A DNA stretch of 58,137 bases from a virus, in the IMG/VR virus record IMGVR_UViG_3300033145_001588, positions 1 through 58,137 of that record. One strand, 5' to 3'. Below the pieces are notes generated by a model. The model made no database searches. It had not been told where the DNA came from and worked only from the letters and a program-made list of their open reading frames with translations. Positions 49,298 through 58,137 of this stretch are shown here, piece after piece; positions within the stretch are counted from its first letter, which is position 1; each line of letters begins with the position of its first letter. The translations under genes were made by a program, and so were the position numbers.

Positions 49298-49695
49298 TGA
49301 TTGACTATGTTGGGATCCCATTTCAAAAGAACAACGGAACAAGAGAAGGCTGTGATTGTTGGCGACTTGTGGTTCTGATCTATAGAGAAAGACTTGGGAT
49401 TGGTCTTCCAGACTTCACGGGGATTTATGTTGATGGTTCGTTGGCATCGTTGAAAAAAGTTACCCGAATAATTCGGGATAAGAAAAAGGAATGGAAGAGG
49501 GTAGTTACACCGGCTCCGTATGATGTGATTCTCATTAGGACAGGAAGTATGTTATACCATTGTGGAATTGTCATAGATAAGAAACGAATGTTGCATGTGA
49601 TGGAAGGAACGGATTCGACAATCGAGGAATTCACAAGTCTGCAATGGAGAAATAAGGTTGAAGGATTTTATAGATGGAAAAGAATAGAGAAATAA
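49297..49695 (+). CDS. NlpC/P60-family tail assembly protein
   Basis: The 132-residue protein has the NlpC/P60 fold: GCDCWRLVVLIYRERLG with the catalytic Cys, PAPYDVILIRTG, YHCGIVIDKKRMLHVMEGTDS with the candidate His. In gpK-like tail proteins this domain helps tail maturation or cell-wall penetration. It lies just before the J-like gene, its normal position, and overlaps it by 22 bases. Confidence 0.85.
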   Translation: MIDYVGIPFQKNNGTREGCDCWRLVVLIYRERLGIGLPDFTGIYVDGSLASLKKVTRIIRDKKKEWKRVVTPAPYDVILIRTGSMLYHCGIVIDKKRMLHVMEGTDSTIEEFTSLQWRNKVEGFYRWKRIEK

Positions 49696-52600
49696 TAGTT
49701 TCACCGCTTGCTTTTCATGCGCCAAGGATAGCTCATGTTTCACATGGGGCAAGTATTCGAGAGATTGTGTATAATCTCTATCCTGATCTCAATGTGATTG
49801 TAGAGATTGATGGCACACCTATCCCTCGTGAGAAATGGAATATTGTCCCGGATGTTGATTCCCATATCTTGATAAGTATCCCATTACATGGCGGCGGAGG
49901 GAAAGATCCATTCCGGACTTTGCTGACAATTGCGGTTATTGCTGCGGCAACCGCTTTTGGCGGTCCTGCTGGAGGGGCATTGGCGGCTCAAATGGGCATT
50001 ACGTCAACGGCAGGTATTACAGCAGTATCTGCATTTGCAACCGCATCGATTGCAACCGCTGGAATGGCCTTAGTTAATGCTATTGCCCCAATTAAGCTTC
50101 CTGAACTATCAGTGGATAGATATGAGGATTCCCCTACGTATTCGATTGGGGCGAGTTCAAATCAGGAGCGCCCTTGGAAGACAATTCCTTCAATTCTTGG
50201 AAAACATCGGGTTTACCCGGCGTTTGGCGCAAGGTCGTATACTGGATTAGTAGGTGCATACGAAGATCTCCCTGAAGCGGAGGGGTACTACGCAGATATT
50301 ATAGCGCATCTTGAATTAGTCCATTCAGATGAATACCTCCGGATGCTTATTGTTTGGGGGTACGGACCAATGAAAATTGAGGATATTAAATTAGGAGAGA
50401 CCCTTTTATCCTCATACGAAGATGTGGAAATTGAAACGAAAGAAGGATGGACTACAGACACAAAAGTAACGCTTTTCCCATCTTCGATCACACAGGAATC
50501 GATTGGCGCAAAGATAACCTCAGAATCTGGACAGGTTGTCAGAACTGCTCAAGCAGATGCTGATGAGCTTACAGCCGAGATTTCCTTCGTCCATGGGCTT
50601 GTACAATTCGACGACTATGGCGCACGGGAGGATCGAAGTGTCACCGTATTGGTACAATACAGGGAGGTGGGAGGTAGTACATGGACAACTGTTGAAGAAA
50701 AAACATTCACGGATAAAACTACTTCGGCTGTTCGATATGCTTATCAGTGGAAGGTAGATAACACGAAGCAATATGAAATTGGCCTGACTCGTGTAACAGC
50801 TGATACTAATGATAATAAGATTATTGATGATGTGTATTGGGTATATCTCAGAAGTACCAAAACAGAATATCCTATTAATTTCCCGCATCCTCTGGCAGTA
50901 ACGGCGATTCGAATCAAAGCGACTGATCAATTACAAGGTCAGATTAATAATCTGAATGGCGTAGTATCATCATACTGTCCGGTATGGGATGATATCGGAA
51001 AGGAATGGGGAAGTGCAGAAAGTGAGTATGCAGTTACCAATAATCCAGCAGCTCTAATCCGTCATGTGCTTACCGGCAATGCGAATGCGAAGAAGAGAAC
51101 AGCTTCGCAGGTTGATGATGTTACTCTTGGTGAGTTCTACGAGTTTTGCGAAACTAATGGCTATGCTTTCAATATGTACAGGGATTACAAATCTTCTGTA
51201 TTTGAAACTTGTCAAGATATTGCTTCGGTGGCAAGAGCAGCAATTACTTTGAAGGATGGGCTCTGGTCAGTTGTATCAGATACAGGGGATCAGATACTCA
51301 CGCAACATATCACTCCTCGAAATTCATGGGGCTTCAGCTCGAAAAAAGTCCTCTATGAACATCCCCATGCTTTCAGGATCAAGTTCAAAAATGAAGATAA
51401 TGGGTATGAGGATGATGAGCGGATTGTTTATGATGATGGCTATTCTGAAGAAAATGCCACACTGTTTGAGACGGTGACGTTTCCTGGCATCACCGACCCA
51501 GATTTGATTTGGAAATTCGGAAGATTTCATATTGCGCAGGCAAGACTGAGACCAGAAATGTATTCTCTATATATGGATTTTGAGCATCTGGTCTGCCGGA
51601 GAGGGGATAAGGTTCGTATTTCACATGATGTGCCTCTCTGGGGGTCAGGTTGGGGGAGAGTGAAATCTCTTACCACCATAGATGGAAATATCACGCATAT
51701 CATCCTTGATGAGTTAGTTACAATGGAGACGGGTAAATCTTATGCTTGCAGATTCCGGCTGTCTGATGGGAGCTCCTTGATATTGTCTATTGTAACAAAC
51801 CCAGGGGAGACTGATACGCTTGAATTGCAGACATCTGTAGCTGAAGCATCAGGACCGAAGGTCGGCGACCTTGCTATGTTCGGCGAAGCGAATAGAGAAA
51901 CTGTTGAGCTCCTAGTCCACTCAATCCAACGGACAGGGGATTTCACTGCGCAGTTGTTTCTTGTTGATGTAGCGGATGAGATTTATGATGCTGATACTGG
52001 AGAAATACCAGCGTTCGACCCACAAATAACAACCCCAATTGATATTACGCAACGTCCCCCTAACCCTCCCATAATAGATGGTACGGCATCAGGAACGGAT
52101 GTTTCTACCATTTCCGGAGGGGGTTCGGTATCATCTCTGATTGTGTATCTGGCAGATCCTGCCAAGGGCGTGAGGGTTAGAGGATACAGACTAAGATACA
52201 GAGTAACTGGTGAGAGCCAATGGCAATATACGCCAGAGATGGAGAATCTAACAATCACAATACCGTCTGTGATTGAGGGCGTAGAATATGAGATACAAGC
52301 GCAATCAATATCAGTTTTCGGGGTATTTTCTACATGGACATCAATGACTACGGGGACGCCAGCAACACCACAAATAGTCCCGGCGCATCCTACGGGGATT
52401 TCTGCTGAATTAGTAGCCGGGGGAGAGGCATATAATTACTGCGCTATACATATTACTTTCACGTCCCCTCCTGATCCTGTTTTCTCTCATTGTGATATCT
52501 ATGCGTCTAATGATGATGTAACATATCATTATGTCGGTACTAATAGTTCAGGTTCTTTTACTTTTTCGGGGCTCGGTTCTGTGTATGAGACGGGGGATCT

Positions 52601-53069
52601 CTGTTACATTAAATTACGCAGCATTTCGATATATGAATTAGCAGAGCCTACGCCCTCCACCTATGACGTCTCGGTCTTAATTGAGGGGTATATTCGACTT
52701 GGAGGGTTCTATGTAGGGCCTACTTCTTTCAGGGATAATATTAATGCAGATGATGCTAAAATCCTGATAGACAAGACGAATACTTTAATGCGGCTTGGGG
52801 ATACTGCTACTCCATATTTGGTAATGGACGGGGATTATTCGGGAGTTCCGGCGGTCAGAAGTTCAGATTATGTTTCTGGCTTTATGGGTGCTGGATTTTT
52901 ATTAAACCATAATCTTCTGGAAGTTGGGAACATAGCTTCCAGGGGGATTCTCAGGACGTCTGTTTTTGAAACCAATTCAGTAACGGTAAACTCTGGTAGT
53001 AATATTACGGTGAAAGGCGGCGATGTACTTGCAGAGGATATGTCTGCGGATGATAATGAAACTTTTTAG
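49674..53069 (+). CDS. Central tail tip protein, J-like with fibronectin type III parts
   Basis: The 1131-residue protein has a gpI-like N-terminus (1-90), a hydrophobic region (about 85-130, AAATAFGGPAGGALAAQ, often in J-like proteins), long beta-rich domains and fibronectin-like segments around residues 790-960 (PPNPPIIDG, VRGYRLRYRVTGESQW, VEYEIQAQSISVFGVFS). It closes with a region containing RLGDTATPYLVMD. It should form the tail tip and contact the host surface. GAAGGA ribosome site 10 bases before the ATG. Confidence 0.88.
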   Translation: MEKNREIIVSPLAFHAPRIAHVSHGASIREIVYNLYPDLNVIVEIDGTPIPREKWNIVPDVDSHILISIPLHGGGGKDPFRTLLTIAVIAAATAFGGPAGGALAAQMGITSTAGITAVSAFATASIATAGMALVNAIAPIKLPELSVDRYEDSPTYSIGASSNQERPWKTIPSILGKHRVYPAFGARSYTGLVGAYEDLPEAEGYYADIIAHLELVHSDEYLRMLIVWGYGPMKIEDIKLGETLLSSYEDVEIETKEGWTTDTKVTLFPSSITQESIGAKITSESGQVVRTAQADADELTAEISFVHGLVQFDDYGAREDRSVTVLVQYREVGGSTWTTVEEKTFTDKTTSAVRYAYQWKVDNTKQYEIGLTRVTADTNDNKIIDDVYWVYLRSTKTEYPINFPHPLAVTAIRIKATDQLQGQINNLNGVVSSYCPVWDDIGKEWGSAESEYAVTNNPAALIRHVLTGNANAKKRTASQVDDVTLGEFYEFCETNGYAFNMYRDYKSSVFETCQDIASVARAAITLKDGLWSVVSDTGDQILTQHITPRNSWGFSSKKVLYEHPHAFRIKFKNEDNGYEDDERIVYDDGYSEENATLFETVTFPGITDPDLIWKFGRFHIAQARLRPEMYSLYMDFEHLVCRRGDKVRISHDVPLWGSGWGRVKSLTTIDGNITHIILDELVTMETGKSYACRFRLSDGSSLILSIVTNPGETDTLELQTSVAEASGPKVGDLAMFGEANRETVELLVHSIQRTGDFTAQLFLVDVADEIYDADTGEIPAFDPQITTPIDITQRPPNPPIIDGTASGTDVSTISGGGSVSSLIVYLADPAKGVRVRGYRLRYRVTGESQWQYTPEMENLTITIPSVIEGVEYEIQAQSISVFGVFSTWTSMTTGTPATPQIVPAHPTGISAELVAGGEAYNYCAIHITFTSPPDPVFSHCDIYASNDDVTYHYVGTNSSGSFTFSGLGSVYETGDLCYIKLRSISIYELAEPTPSTYDVSVLIEGYIRLGGFYVGPTSFRDNINADDAKILIDKTNTLMRLGDTATPYLVMDGDYSGVPAVRSSDYVSGFMGAGFLLNHNLLEVGNIASRGILRTSVFETNSVTVNSGSNITVKGGDVLAEDMSADDNETF

Positions 53070-53081
53070 GAGGGTGTGATA

Positions 53082-53642
53082 ATGAATGTAAAAATAAACG
53101 ATAAAGTGGAGGTAAATGTAATGAGAAATGTTAATGGAAAAGAAGGAATTAAATTGATGGCGCATTGGGAATGGGAACATTTCCGAAAAGGAAAACTCAT
53201 TGATAAGTGGGGGTATGATAATATCTGTTCGGATGAGGGTCTTAATCATATGCTTGATGTGACATTTCATGGGGTAACTCCTGTTTCACCGTGGTATGTA
53301 GAGATATTCGAATCAGATACCACTCCAGATGGAGCCACTACCTATGCTACACCTGTTTACACTCCTTGTACTTCTTATGATGAGACTACAAGACCTGAAT
53401 ACGTAGAAGCAGCGGCAAGCGGTAAAGTTATTACAAATGCTGCAAGTAAGGCTGTTTTCACTATTAATGCTAGTAAGACAGTTTATGGAGCTTCTCTTGT
53501 AGGGGGAGGTACAGCGGCTGCAACCAAAGGAGATACTGCAGGAGGAGGAGTACTTTTCAGCGCAAAGAAGTTCACAGCAGCTAAAAATGTTGTCGATGAC
53601 GATGTTCTCAACGTAACGATTGCGATTACATTAGCTAACTAA
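53082..53642 (+). CDS. Probable tail fibre or tip-associated protein
   Basis: The 186-residue protein starts MNVKINDKVEVNVM at ATG 53082 (AGGAGG seven bases upstream) and contains HWEWEHFRKGKLIDKWGYDNICSDEGLNHMLDVTFHG, a pattern recurring in phage tip/fibre proteins, then a beta-rich body with an Ala/Thr-rich end. A second strong site (GGAGGT) sits before ATG 53121, so a shorter product of 173 residues is also possible. Function in host adsorption is inferred from position. Confidence 0.75.
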   Translation: MNVKINDKVEVNVMRNVNGKEGIKLMAHWEWEHFRKGKLIDKWGYDNICSDEGLNHMLDVTFHGVTPVSPWYVEIFESDTTPDGATTYATPVYTPCTSYDETTRPEYVEAAASGKVITNAASKAVFTINASKTVYGASLVGGGTAAATKGDTAGGGVLFSAKKFTAAKNVVDDDVLNVTIAITLAN

Positions 53643-53650
53643 GGTTCATT

Positions 53651-56600
53651 ATGGCGGTATATGAAGGCATTCTTGAAACCTGTATTCGTATAACAGAAGG
53701 CGGAGATACCCGTATAACAGAAGCGGGCGATATTCGCCTTCTGGAATATGATGGTGAGACTGTATTTTCAGTTGATTCTATTACGTCTACATGGGCAGCT
53801 CAGGCGGCCATAGATGAATCGGTTGGGGTGAGTGATTTTTCTCCGGTTCTTTGGGATGCTCAGGTTGCTATAGATGAATCAATTGGAGTATATGATAATG
53901 TATTAGTAGAGGTTTTTGTTGCTATAGATGAATCGGTTGGGGTGAGTGATTCTTCTCCGGTTCTTTGGGATGCTCAAGGATTCCTTGCTGAATTGGTTTC
54001 CATAGATGATTCTGTACCCACTACTTGGAATGCTCAAGTTGAACTCTCCGAATCGGTATCGTTAAGCGATACTTATGTACTTGCGAGAGTTTACGGCAAA
54101 ATACTGAATGAATTGATTTCTGCATCAGATGTTTTATCGGTTGACTGGAATGCTCAGGGTGCCACAGATGAATTCATTTCTGCATCAGATGTTTTATCGG
54201 TTGACTGGAATGCCCAAGTCGAACTCTCCGAATCGGTTTTCATAGAGGATTCTGTACCAGTTGCTTGGAACATTCAAGGGGTACTCACTGAATCAATTGC
54301 GGCGGGCGACAATATATTAGTAGAGATTTCTGTTGCTATAGATGAATCCGTTTTGGTATCAGATGCAATTTCTGTGTCAGGATATATAATCGGATGCTGG
54401 CTGACAATCGAAGGCAATGATACATTCCAAGTTGGCGATATTCTGTATATGAAGGAAGGGCTTGATGCAGAATGGTTGGAGGTGACTGACGTAACGTTCG
54501 CCCCTTCTTATAAGGTCACTAGAGACAAAGCGGGGGTCTATGCTGATGGCGCTAATCCGCAATGGACTAAAGGTGCTTCAATTGTCAATTACGGACAGGC
54601 AGGAGATGGCGGAATCTACCTCACTGCCTCTGATACCAATGCTCCTCATCTGTCGATTTTTACTCATAATGGTGCGCCTTGGAATTCTATCACAACTCAT
54701 ATTCGTGAAGGTAATCTCAATGGTTATGCCGGATATGAGACTGATATCTATGGCTGGGCAAGTTATATTGATGCTAATAATTACATCACGATTGACCCTG
54801 CAAATGGTATCAGGATGTCGGGAGAGATAGTAATTACTGGTGGTTCGGGCATAACATTGTTAAGTGATGCCGGCGATCTTGTAACAGCAAATGACCTTGA
54901 TGACATTGCTGACGGTACTAATTACGGTAAGATCTTAAAGACTGCTATTAGTGCTGGTAAGATAATTCTGACAGAAACAATAGGTAATCTTGATGATATT
55001 GCTGATGGTGATTCTTATGGTAGGGTAGCTACAACTGCTATTAGTGCTGGTAAGATAGTCTTGTCAAGTGGGACTGGGGTAGATGGGATTCTTCCAGTAA
55101 GCCATACAGAAGCGGATGTAACAGCTGAACATCCTTTCGTGGCTTATAGAATTTATGAATTTAGAAATTCCGCTGATGATTTTTCTGCGGATAATGCAGA
55201 TATAACACTTAATCCCGATAGTATTGTTATAACTCCCACTACAGATGACCCAAAGTTTGTGAGAGCTGTCAGTATCGACGGGAGTCTGTATGACAGAGTT
55301 AGAGTACGAATTAAAAGAAATTCTGGAAGCACTTGGCAGGGAACACTTTATTATGCCACAAGTGGGCATGGGTTCTCAGCTTCATATTATAAGCAAATTA
55401 GTTTTCCTGACATTTCCAATGGAGAATATACGGTTCTTGAATGGGATATGTCCGATTTAACTGCGGGCGGAGATGATTGGATTACAAACACCATAACAGA
55501 TATTAGATTTGATTTTGCAACGTCTACAGATACTGTTTATGAGGTCGACTGGGTTGCAATAGGAAAAAAGAGTGTTGGGGATATAACCGGAGAAAATACC
55601 GCTGCTGCTATAGCAGATCAGGGCGCTCTTGCGACAGAAAATGCCGCTGACTGGTCAACCCAGGTTGCTGGTACTAATAAACCTGATGATAACGCTGACG
55701 TTACTTCGGCGCAGTTTACCAATCCCCTTTCGGATATCGATATCGGTATTAGCAGGGCGCTTAACGGACTGGACGCAAGCTCAATGATTACCAAAGCGGT
55801 TAAGGCATCCCTGCTTGCCGGTACTCCGGATTACGCTGGGTTATGGCTGACCTCTGGGTATTTCGGGTATTACGATGGTGCATCTTGGCCGGTGTATATC
55901 AAGGACAATGGGGATTTCTGGTTCGGCAAGGATGATGACAATTATTTTGCATATACCAGCGGGAACCTGGTGTTCAGCACGTCTCAAGCCAACGGTTTCC
56001 GGATTTTAAACGGTGGCGGGATGAAGGTTTATGATGGCGGTGATATCACATTAACCGGGACGAATGCTCGGTTAATTTTTGATGGAGGCGAGTTGGTCAG
56101 TAATGACAGTCAGAATCTCCAGATGATTGGTTGGGATTCCCATGTTTTGATTTCCGCCACCGGTTCGGAGTATGAGTTATCTCTCGATGCTGGATCCCGC
56201 ATACGAATGACCACCGGACAGGGTACTTTAACATTGGGACAGGGGCAATGCAATATTAGTGAGTATTTGTGGGTTGATAATGATATCGCTTTGTCTGGTA
56301 AAATTGATCTGACTACGGAAGGCGACATTGTAGCTGACGATGCTGTCCGGCTGAAAGCTACGGCGTCAGGAGGTACAATTGCTCATTATGCGTATAACAC
56401 CGCTTTTTTATGGACTTCTACCAATTTTTATGCAGACAACACAACAGAAACTATCGATTGCGGAAGCAGTACTCGTTATTGGAAAACTGTGTACGCTAAA
56501 ACATATTATGAGAGCGGCGGGGGGTATAATGATGCATGGAAAAATCCCAAAACCGGGAAAATTGAGCAGATTGATGATTTAGCAATTATTATGTCTATGG

Positions 56601-56911
56601 GGACAACCGGGGAATACGATGAAGAAACCGGGCAACTAAAACTCGATCATGCTAAATCGCACCCCATACTTTTTGGGTATCATTCAGAAGATGGAGAGGA
56701 GATTGATGAAACAGGCAGGACAGTTAAAACCTGGAAAAAGGGAGACATGATCACAAGAGCAAATGGAAAGCCCGCATATAATATCAGCACCAGAATTGGA
56801 GTGGCGCATGGCGCTATTCGGCAATTGAACGCAAAAATTGAAAAGATTAATCAAGATGTATCGAAAATTAAAAAAATACTGGTTGACAATGGGATTGCAG
56901 CTGTTTCTTAG
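53651..56911 (+). CDS. Large tail fibre protein with repeated motifs
   Basis: The 1086-residue protein begins with repeats of the type (I)DESVxVSDxxxVxWxAQ over residues 45-240. A second pair of repeats, LDDIADGxxYGKxxxTAISAGKI, lies near residues 415-475. Beta-rich shaft and a C-terminal part (YNDAWKNPKTGKIEQIDD, ISTRIGVAHGAIRQLNAKIEKI) complete it. Repeats of both types are common in phage fibres. It should be a trimeric receptor-binding fibre; no auto-chaperone cleavage motif was recognised. Confidence 0.85.
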   Translation: MAVYEGILETCIRITEGGDTRITEAGDIRLLEYDGETVFSVDSITSTWAAQAAIDESVGVSDFSPVLWDAQVAIDESIGVYDNVLVEVFVAIDESVGVSDSSPVLWDAQGFLAELVSIDDSVPTTWNAQVELSESVSLSDTYVLARVYGKILNELISASDVLSVDWNAQGATDEFISASDVLSVDWNAQVELSESVFIEDSVPVAWNIQGVLTESIAAGDNILVEISVAIDESVLVSDAISVSGYIIGCWLTIEGNDTFQVGDILYMKEGLDAEWLEVTDVTFAPSYKVTRDKAGVYADGANPQWTKGASIVNYGQAGDGGIYLTASDTNAPHLSIFTHNGAPWNSITTHIREGNLNGYAGYETDIYGWASYIDANNYITIDPANGIRMSGEIVITGGSGITLLSDAGDLVTANDLDDIADGTNYGKILKTAISAGKIILTETIGNLDDIADGDSYGRVATTAISAGKIVLSSGTGVDGILPVSHTEADVTAEHPFVAYRIYEFRNSADDFSADNADITLNPDSIVITPTTDDPKFVRAVSIDGSLYDRVRVRIKRNSGSTWQGTLYYATSGHGFSASYYKQISFPDISNGEYTVLEWDMSDLTAGGDDWITNTITDIRFDFATSTDTVYEVDWVAIGKKSVGDITGENTAAAIADQGALATENAADWSTQVAGTNKPDDNADVTSAQFTNPLSDIDIGISRALNGLDASSMITKAVKASLLAGTPDYAGLWLTSGYFGYYDGASWPVYIKDNGDFWFGKDDDNYFAYTSGNLVFSTSQANGFRILNGGGMKVYDGGDITLTGTNARLIFDGGELVSNDSQNLQMIGWDSHVLISATGSEYELSLDAGSRIRMTTGQGTLTLGQGQCNISEYLWVDNDIALSGKIDLTTEGDIVADDAVRLKATASGGTIAHYAYNTAFLWTSTNFYADNTTETIDCGSSTRYWKTVYAKTYYESGGGYNDAWKNPKTGKIEQIDDLAIIMSMGTTGEYDEETGQLKLDHAKSHPILFGYHSEDGEEIDETGRTVKTWKKGDMITRANGKPAYNISTRIGVAHGAIRQLNAKIEKINQDVSKIKKILVDNGIAAVS
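53805..54370 (+). repeat. Coding repeat array in the fibre gene
   Basis: Degenerate units of roughly 50-60 bases. 54109-54168 and 54169-54228 are close tandem 60-base copies (GCATCAGATGTTTTATCGG shared), and GAATCGGTTGGGGTGAGTGA recurs at about 53816 and 53931. Such arrays allow fibre length change by recombination. Confidence 0.8.
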
Positions 56912-57284
56912 TATAACGGTTCTGTTCAATCTGTTTTGTGATTGGGACTCGACCGAACGAGCCATGCTCGGAGCGATTATCGGCCTTCAGCTCCTGGATG
57001 TGGCGCAGACCCAGACCATGACCTGTGGCGGTGGGTATAAGGAGGTTGATCCTTTTACCAGCCGGATCACCGGGGACCGGGCAGCCTGGTATGAGACCAG
57101 CGGGGTTAAAGCGACGATATTGATACCGACCCTGTATTTTGTGGGTTGTCATACAAGTAGCGGATGGTTCCGCAAACTTTTACTGATAGGGATTATGGGT
57201 ATTTCCGCAGAACCGGTATTGCACAATGAATACTTACGTGATGGGCATAACCGTATTCATATTCAATTTAATTACGCTTTTTAA
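56889..57284 (+). CDS. Small membrane protein of unknown function
   Basis: The 131-residue protein has an N-terminal hydrophobic segment (MGLQLFLSITVLFNLFC), a second hydrophobic stretch (MLGAIIGLQLLDVAQT), a third at ILIPTLYFVGC and a fourth at LLLIGIMGISAE, with a DVAQTQTMTCGGGYKEVDPF core. Proteins with D-x-x-Q-T and E-x-(N/D)P motifs of this kind are common near phage lysis or fibre genes and have no established role. ATG 56889 overlaps the fibre gene end; the longer frame from 56838 is a shadow. Confidence 0.65.
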   Translation: MGLQLFLSITVLFNLFCDWDSTERAMLGAIIGLQLLDVAQTQTMTCGGGYKEVDPFTSRITGDRAAWYETSGVKATILIPTLYFVGCHTSSGWFRKLLLIGIMGISAEPVLHNEYLRDGHNRIHIQFNYAF

Positions 57285-57319
57285 TGAAAAACAATTAAAA
57301 AATTATTAAGGAGGAAACC

Positions 57320-57448
57320 ATGACAGCAGAACAATTATTTCAGATAATAGGCGAGCTATTCACTGAGAACAAATTGCTAAGAGTTGAAATAGCTAAACTC
57401 CAAAAAGAAATAGCAGAATTGAAAAAGAAGGATGTAGAAAATGGCTAA
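57320..57448 (+). CDS. Small coiled-coil protein
   Basis: A 42-residue protein, MTAEQLFQIIGELFTENKLL followed by IAKLQKEIAELKKKDVENG, a single coiled coil. AAGGAGG lies just before its ATG, and its stop overlaps the next gene by 8 bases. Function unknown; it might chaperone or cap the neighbouring fibre protein. Confidence 0.65.
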   Translation: MTAEQLFQIIGELFTENKLLRVEIAKLQKEIAELKKKDVENG

Positions 57449-58137
57449 TATAAAAATAACTGATTTACCAGAACTTGCAACGATCCCAGATGATACTGAT
57501 TTATTGGAAATAGTAGATGACGTTGCAGGAACGCCGACAAGTAAGAAAATAACTGCCGGGAATTTAAGAAAGGGGCTTGCAGCTTCGGGCGCAAACTCTG
57601 ACATAACCTCAATGACGGGGCTTACCCAAATCACACGAGCGACCGGCGGAGCTTTCGACATAGCTATTGGCGGAGCGGCTGGTGATGATTTTACTGTCGA
57701 TACTGATAAGCTGGTGGTCGAAGGGGATACAGGTAACGTCGGCATCGGTACGACGAGTCCGGTACCAGCCTATCGATTAGATGTATATGGTAAAACACGA
57801 ATACATGGGAATCAATTGATAATTGAACCATCACAATCATCTTTAACTAATACACAGGTACAGAGTACGGGCTTTTCGTGGGTTGGAATAGTTTTAGGAT
57901 CCAGTAATGGTACAAATGAATATGGGAGTTTCTCTTTGGGAGGAACCTACCGTTCCTCTGATTCACCGATGGGAAAATTAGGATTTCATTCTTTTAATAC
58001 TGATAATAACTTGGCCGCTACTATTGGGGCATTGATTTGTTCGCTTAGTGATAATTCAACACTTACTGATTATGGAATGCACTTAGCTTTTCACACGAGA
58101 GAAAGTGGTGGGTCTTTAGCGGAAAGGGTAAGAATTT
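57441..58137 (+). CDS. Partial tail fibre protein, cut by the right edge
   Basis: From ATG 57441 the frame is open for 232 codons to the window end. It begins MANIKITDLPELATIPDDTDLLEIVDD with SKKITAGNLRKGL, a typical fibre N-terminus that attaches to the tail or a partner fibre, followed by NVGIGTTSPVPAYRLDVYG, the motif seen upstream of S74-type intramolecular chaperone fibres. The C-terminus is outside the window. Confidence 0.8.
   Translation, partial: MANIKITDLPELATIPDDTDLLEIVDDVAGTPTSKKITAGNLRKGLAASGANSDITSMTGLTQITRATGGAFDIAIGGAAGDDFTVDTDKLVVEGDTGNVGIGTTSPVPAYRLDVYGKTRIHGNQLIIEPSQSSLTNTQVQSTGFSWVGIVLGSSNGTNEYGSFSLGGTYRSSDSPMGKLGFHSFNTDNNLAATIGALICSLSDNSTLTDYGMHLAFHTRESGGSLAERVRI

Noticed and set aside
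1-58137. Integrase, lysogeny repressor, transposase, rRNA
   Set aside because: No frame shows the motifs of these families; absence is limited to this window.

Overview
The window is most of the genome of a tailed, siphovirus-type double-stranded DNA bacteriophage, cut at both edges. Evidence for a tailed phage is a complete run of head and tail genes (terminase, portal, Mu-F-like protein, protease/scaffold, major capsid protein, tail tube, tape measure, NlpC/P60 tail protein, J-like tip protein, fibres) on the + strand from 29.4 kb rightwards, opposite a replication/recombination/nucleotide-modification half on the - strand. The host is a bacterium: TTGACT/TATATT and TATAAT promoter hexamers, strong AGGAGG ribosome sites, a bacterial CHC2-type primase, a family A polymerase and a sigma-like protein are all present. 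I cannot name the host. No integrase, repressor, holin or clear endolysin was seen, so a virulent lifestyle is plausible but not shown.

Layout, - strand, read in transcription order from the centre outwards. 29.3-25.4 kb: probable first-expressed operon from a host-type promoter, with small proteins, a SNF2 helicase and a sigma-70-region-2-like protein. 25.4-19.5 kb: primase, 3D-domain protein, replisome organiser, DnaC-like loader, DNA methyltransferase and DnaB-like helicase. 19.35-13.5 kb: a complete 7-deazaguanine DNA modification pathway (QueD, QueE, QueC, FolE, a QueF fusion, a DpdA-like DNA transglycosylase) plus two unassigned proteins. 13.5-8.7 kb: sliding clamp, uracil-DNA-glycosylase/exonuclease fusion, exonuclease-less PolA, clamp loader. 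8.7-4.6 kb: SSB, RecA, RuvC-like resolvase. 4.6-0 kb: a tRNA-like gene, SbcC split in two halves, SbcD and small proteins.

Six - strand operons are introduced by one promoter family, CCTTAAATGAAAA, exactly 12 nt, TATAAT. In at least five cases its conserved upstream block overlaps the end of the preceding gene and in four it supplies the stop codon. Two other - strand promoters are host-like (TTGACT, 17 nt, TATATT), one of them upstream of the operon that ends in the sigma-like gene. This suggests an expression cascade. A dispersed repeat of about 110 bp occurs three times, always oriented with local transcription.

+ strand: packaging and head genes (29.4-39.3 kb), then a six-gene sugar/cupin/methyltransferase cassette (39.3-43.2 kb) placed between the major capsid gene and the head-tail connectors, then connectors, tail genes with a canonical -1 frameshift between the two tail chaperones, tip, fibres and a fibre gene running off the right edge. 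Two structural genes (the Mu-F-like gene and the tape measure start) show apparent single-base frame breaks that should be checked against reads. The most distinctive biology is the predicted preQ1-type DNA base modification, with an unusual QueF fusion, an unusual QueE cluster loop and a Cys-cluster partner.
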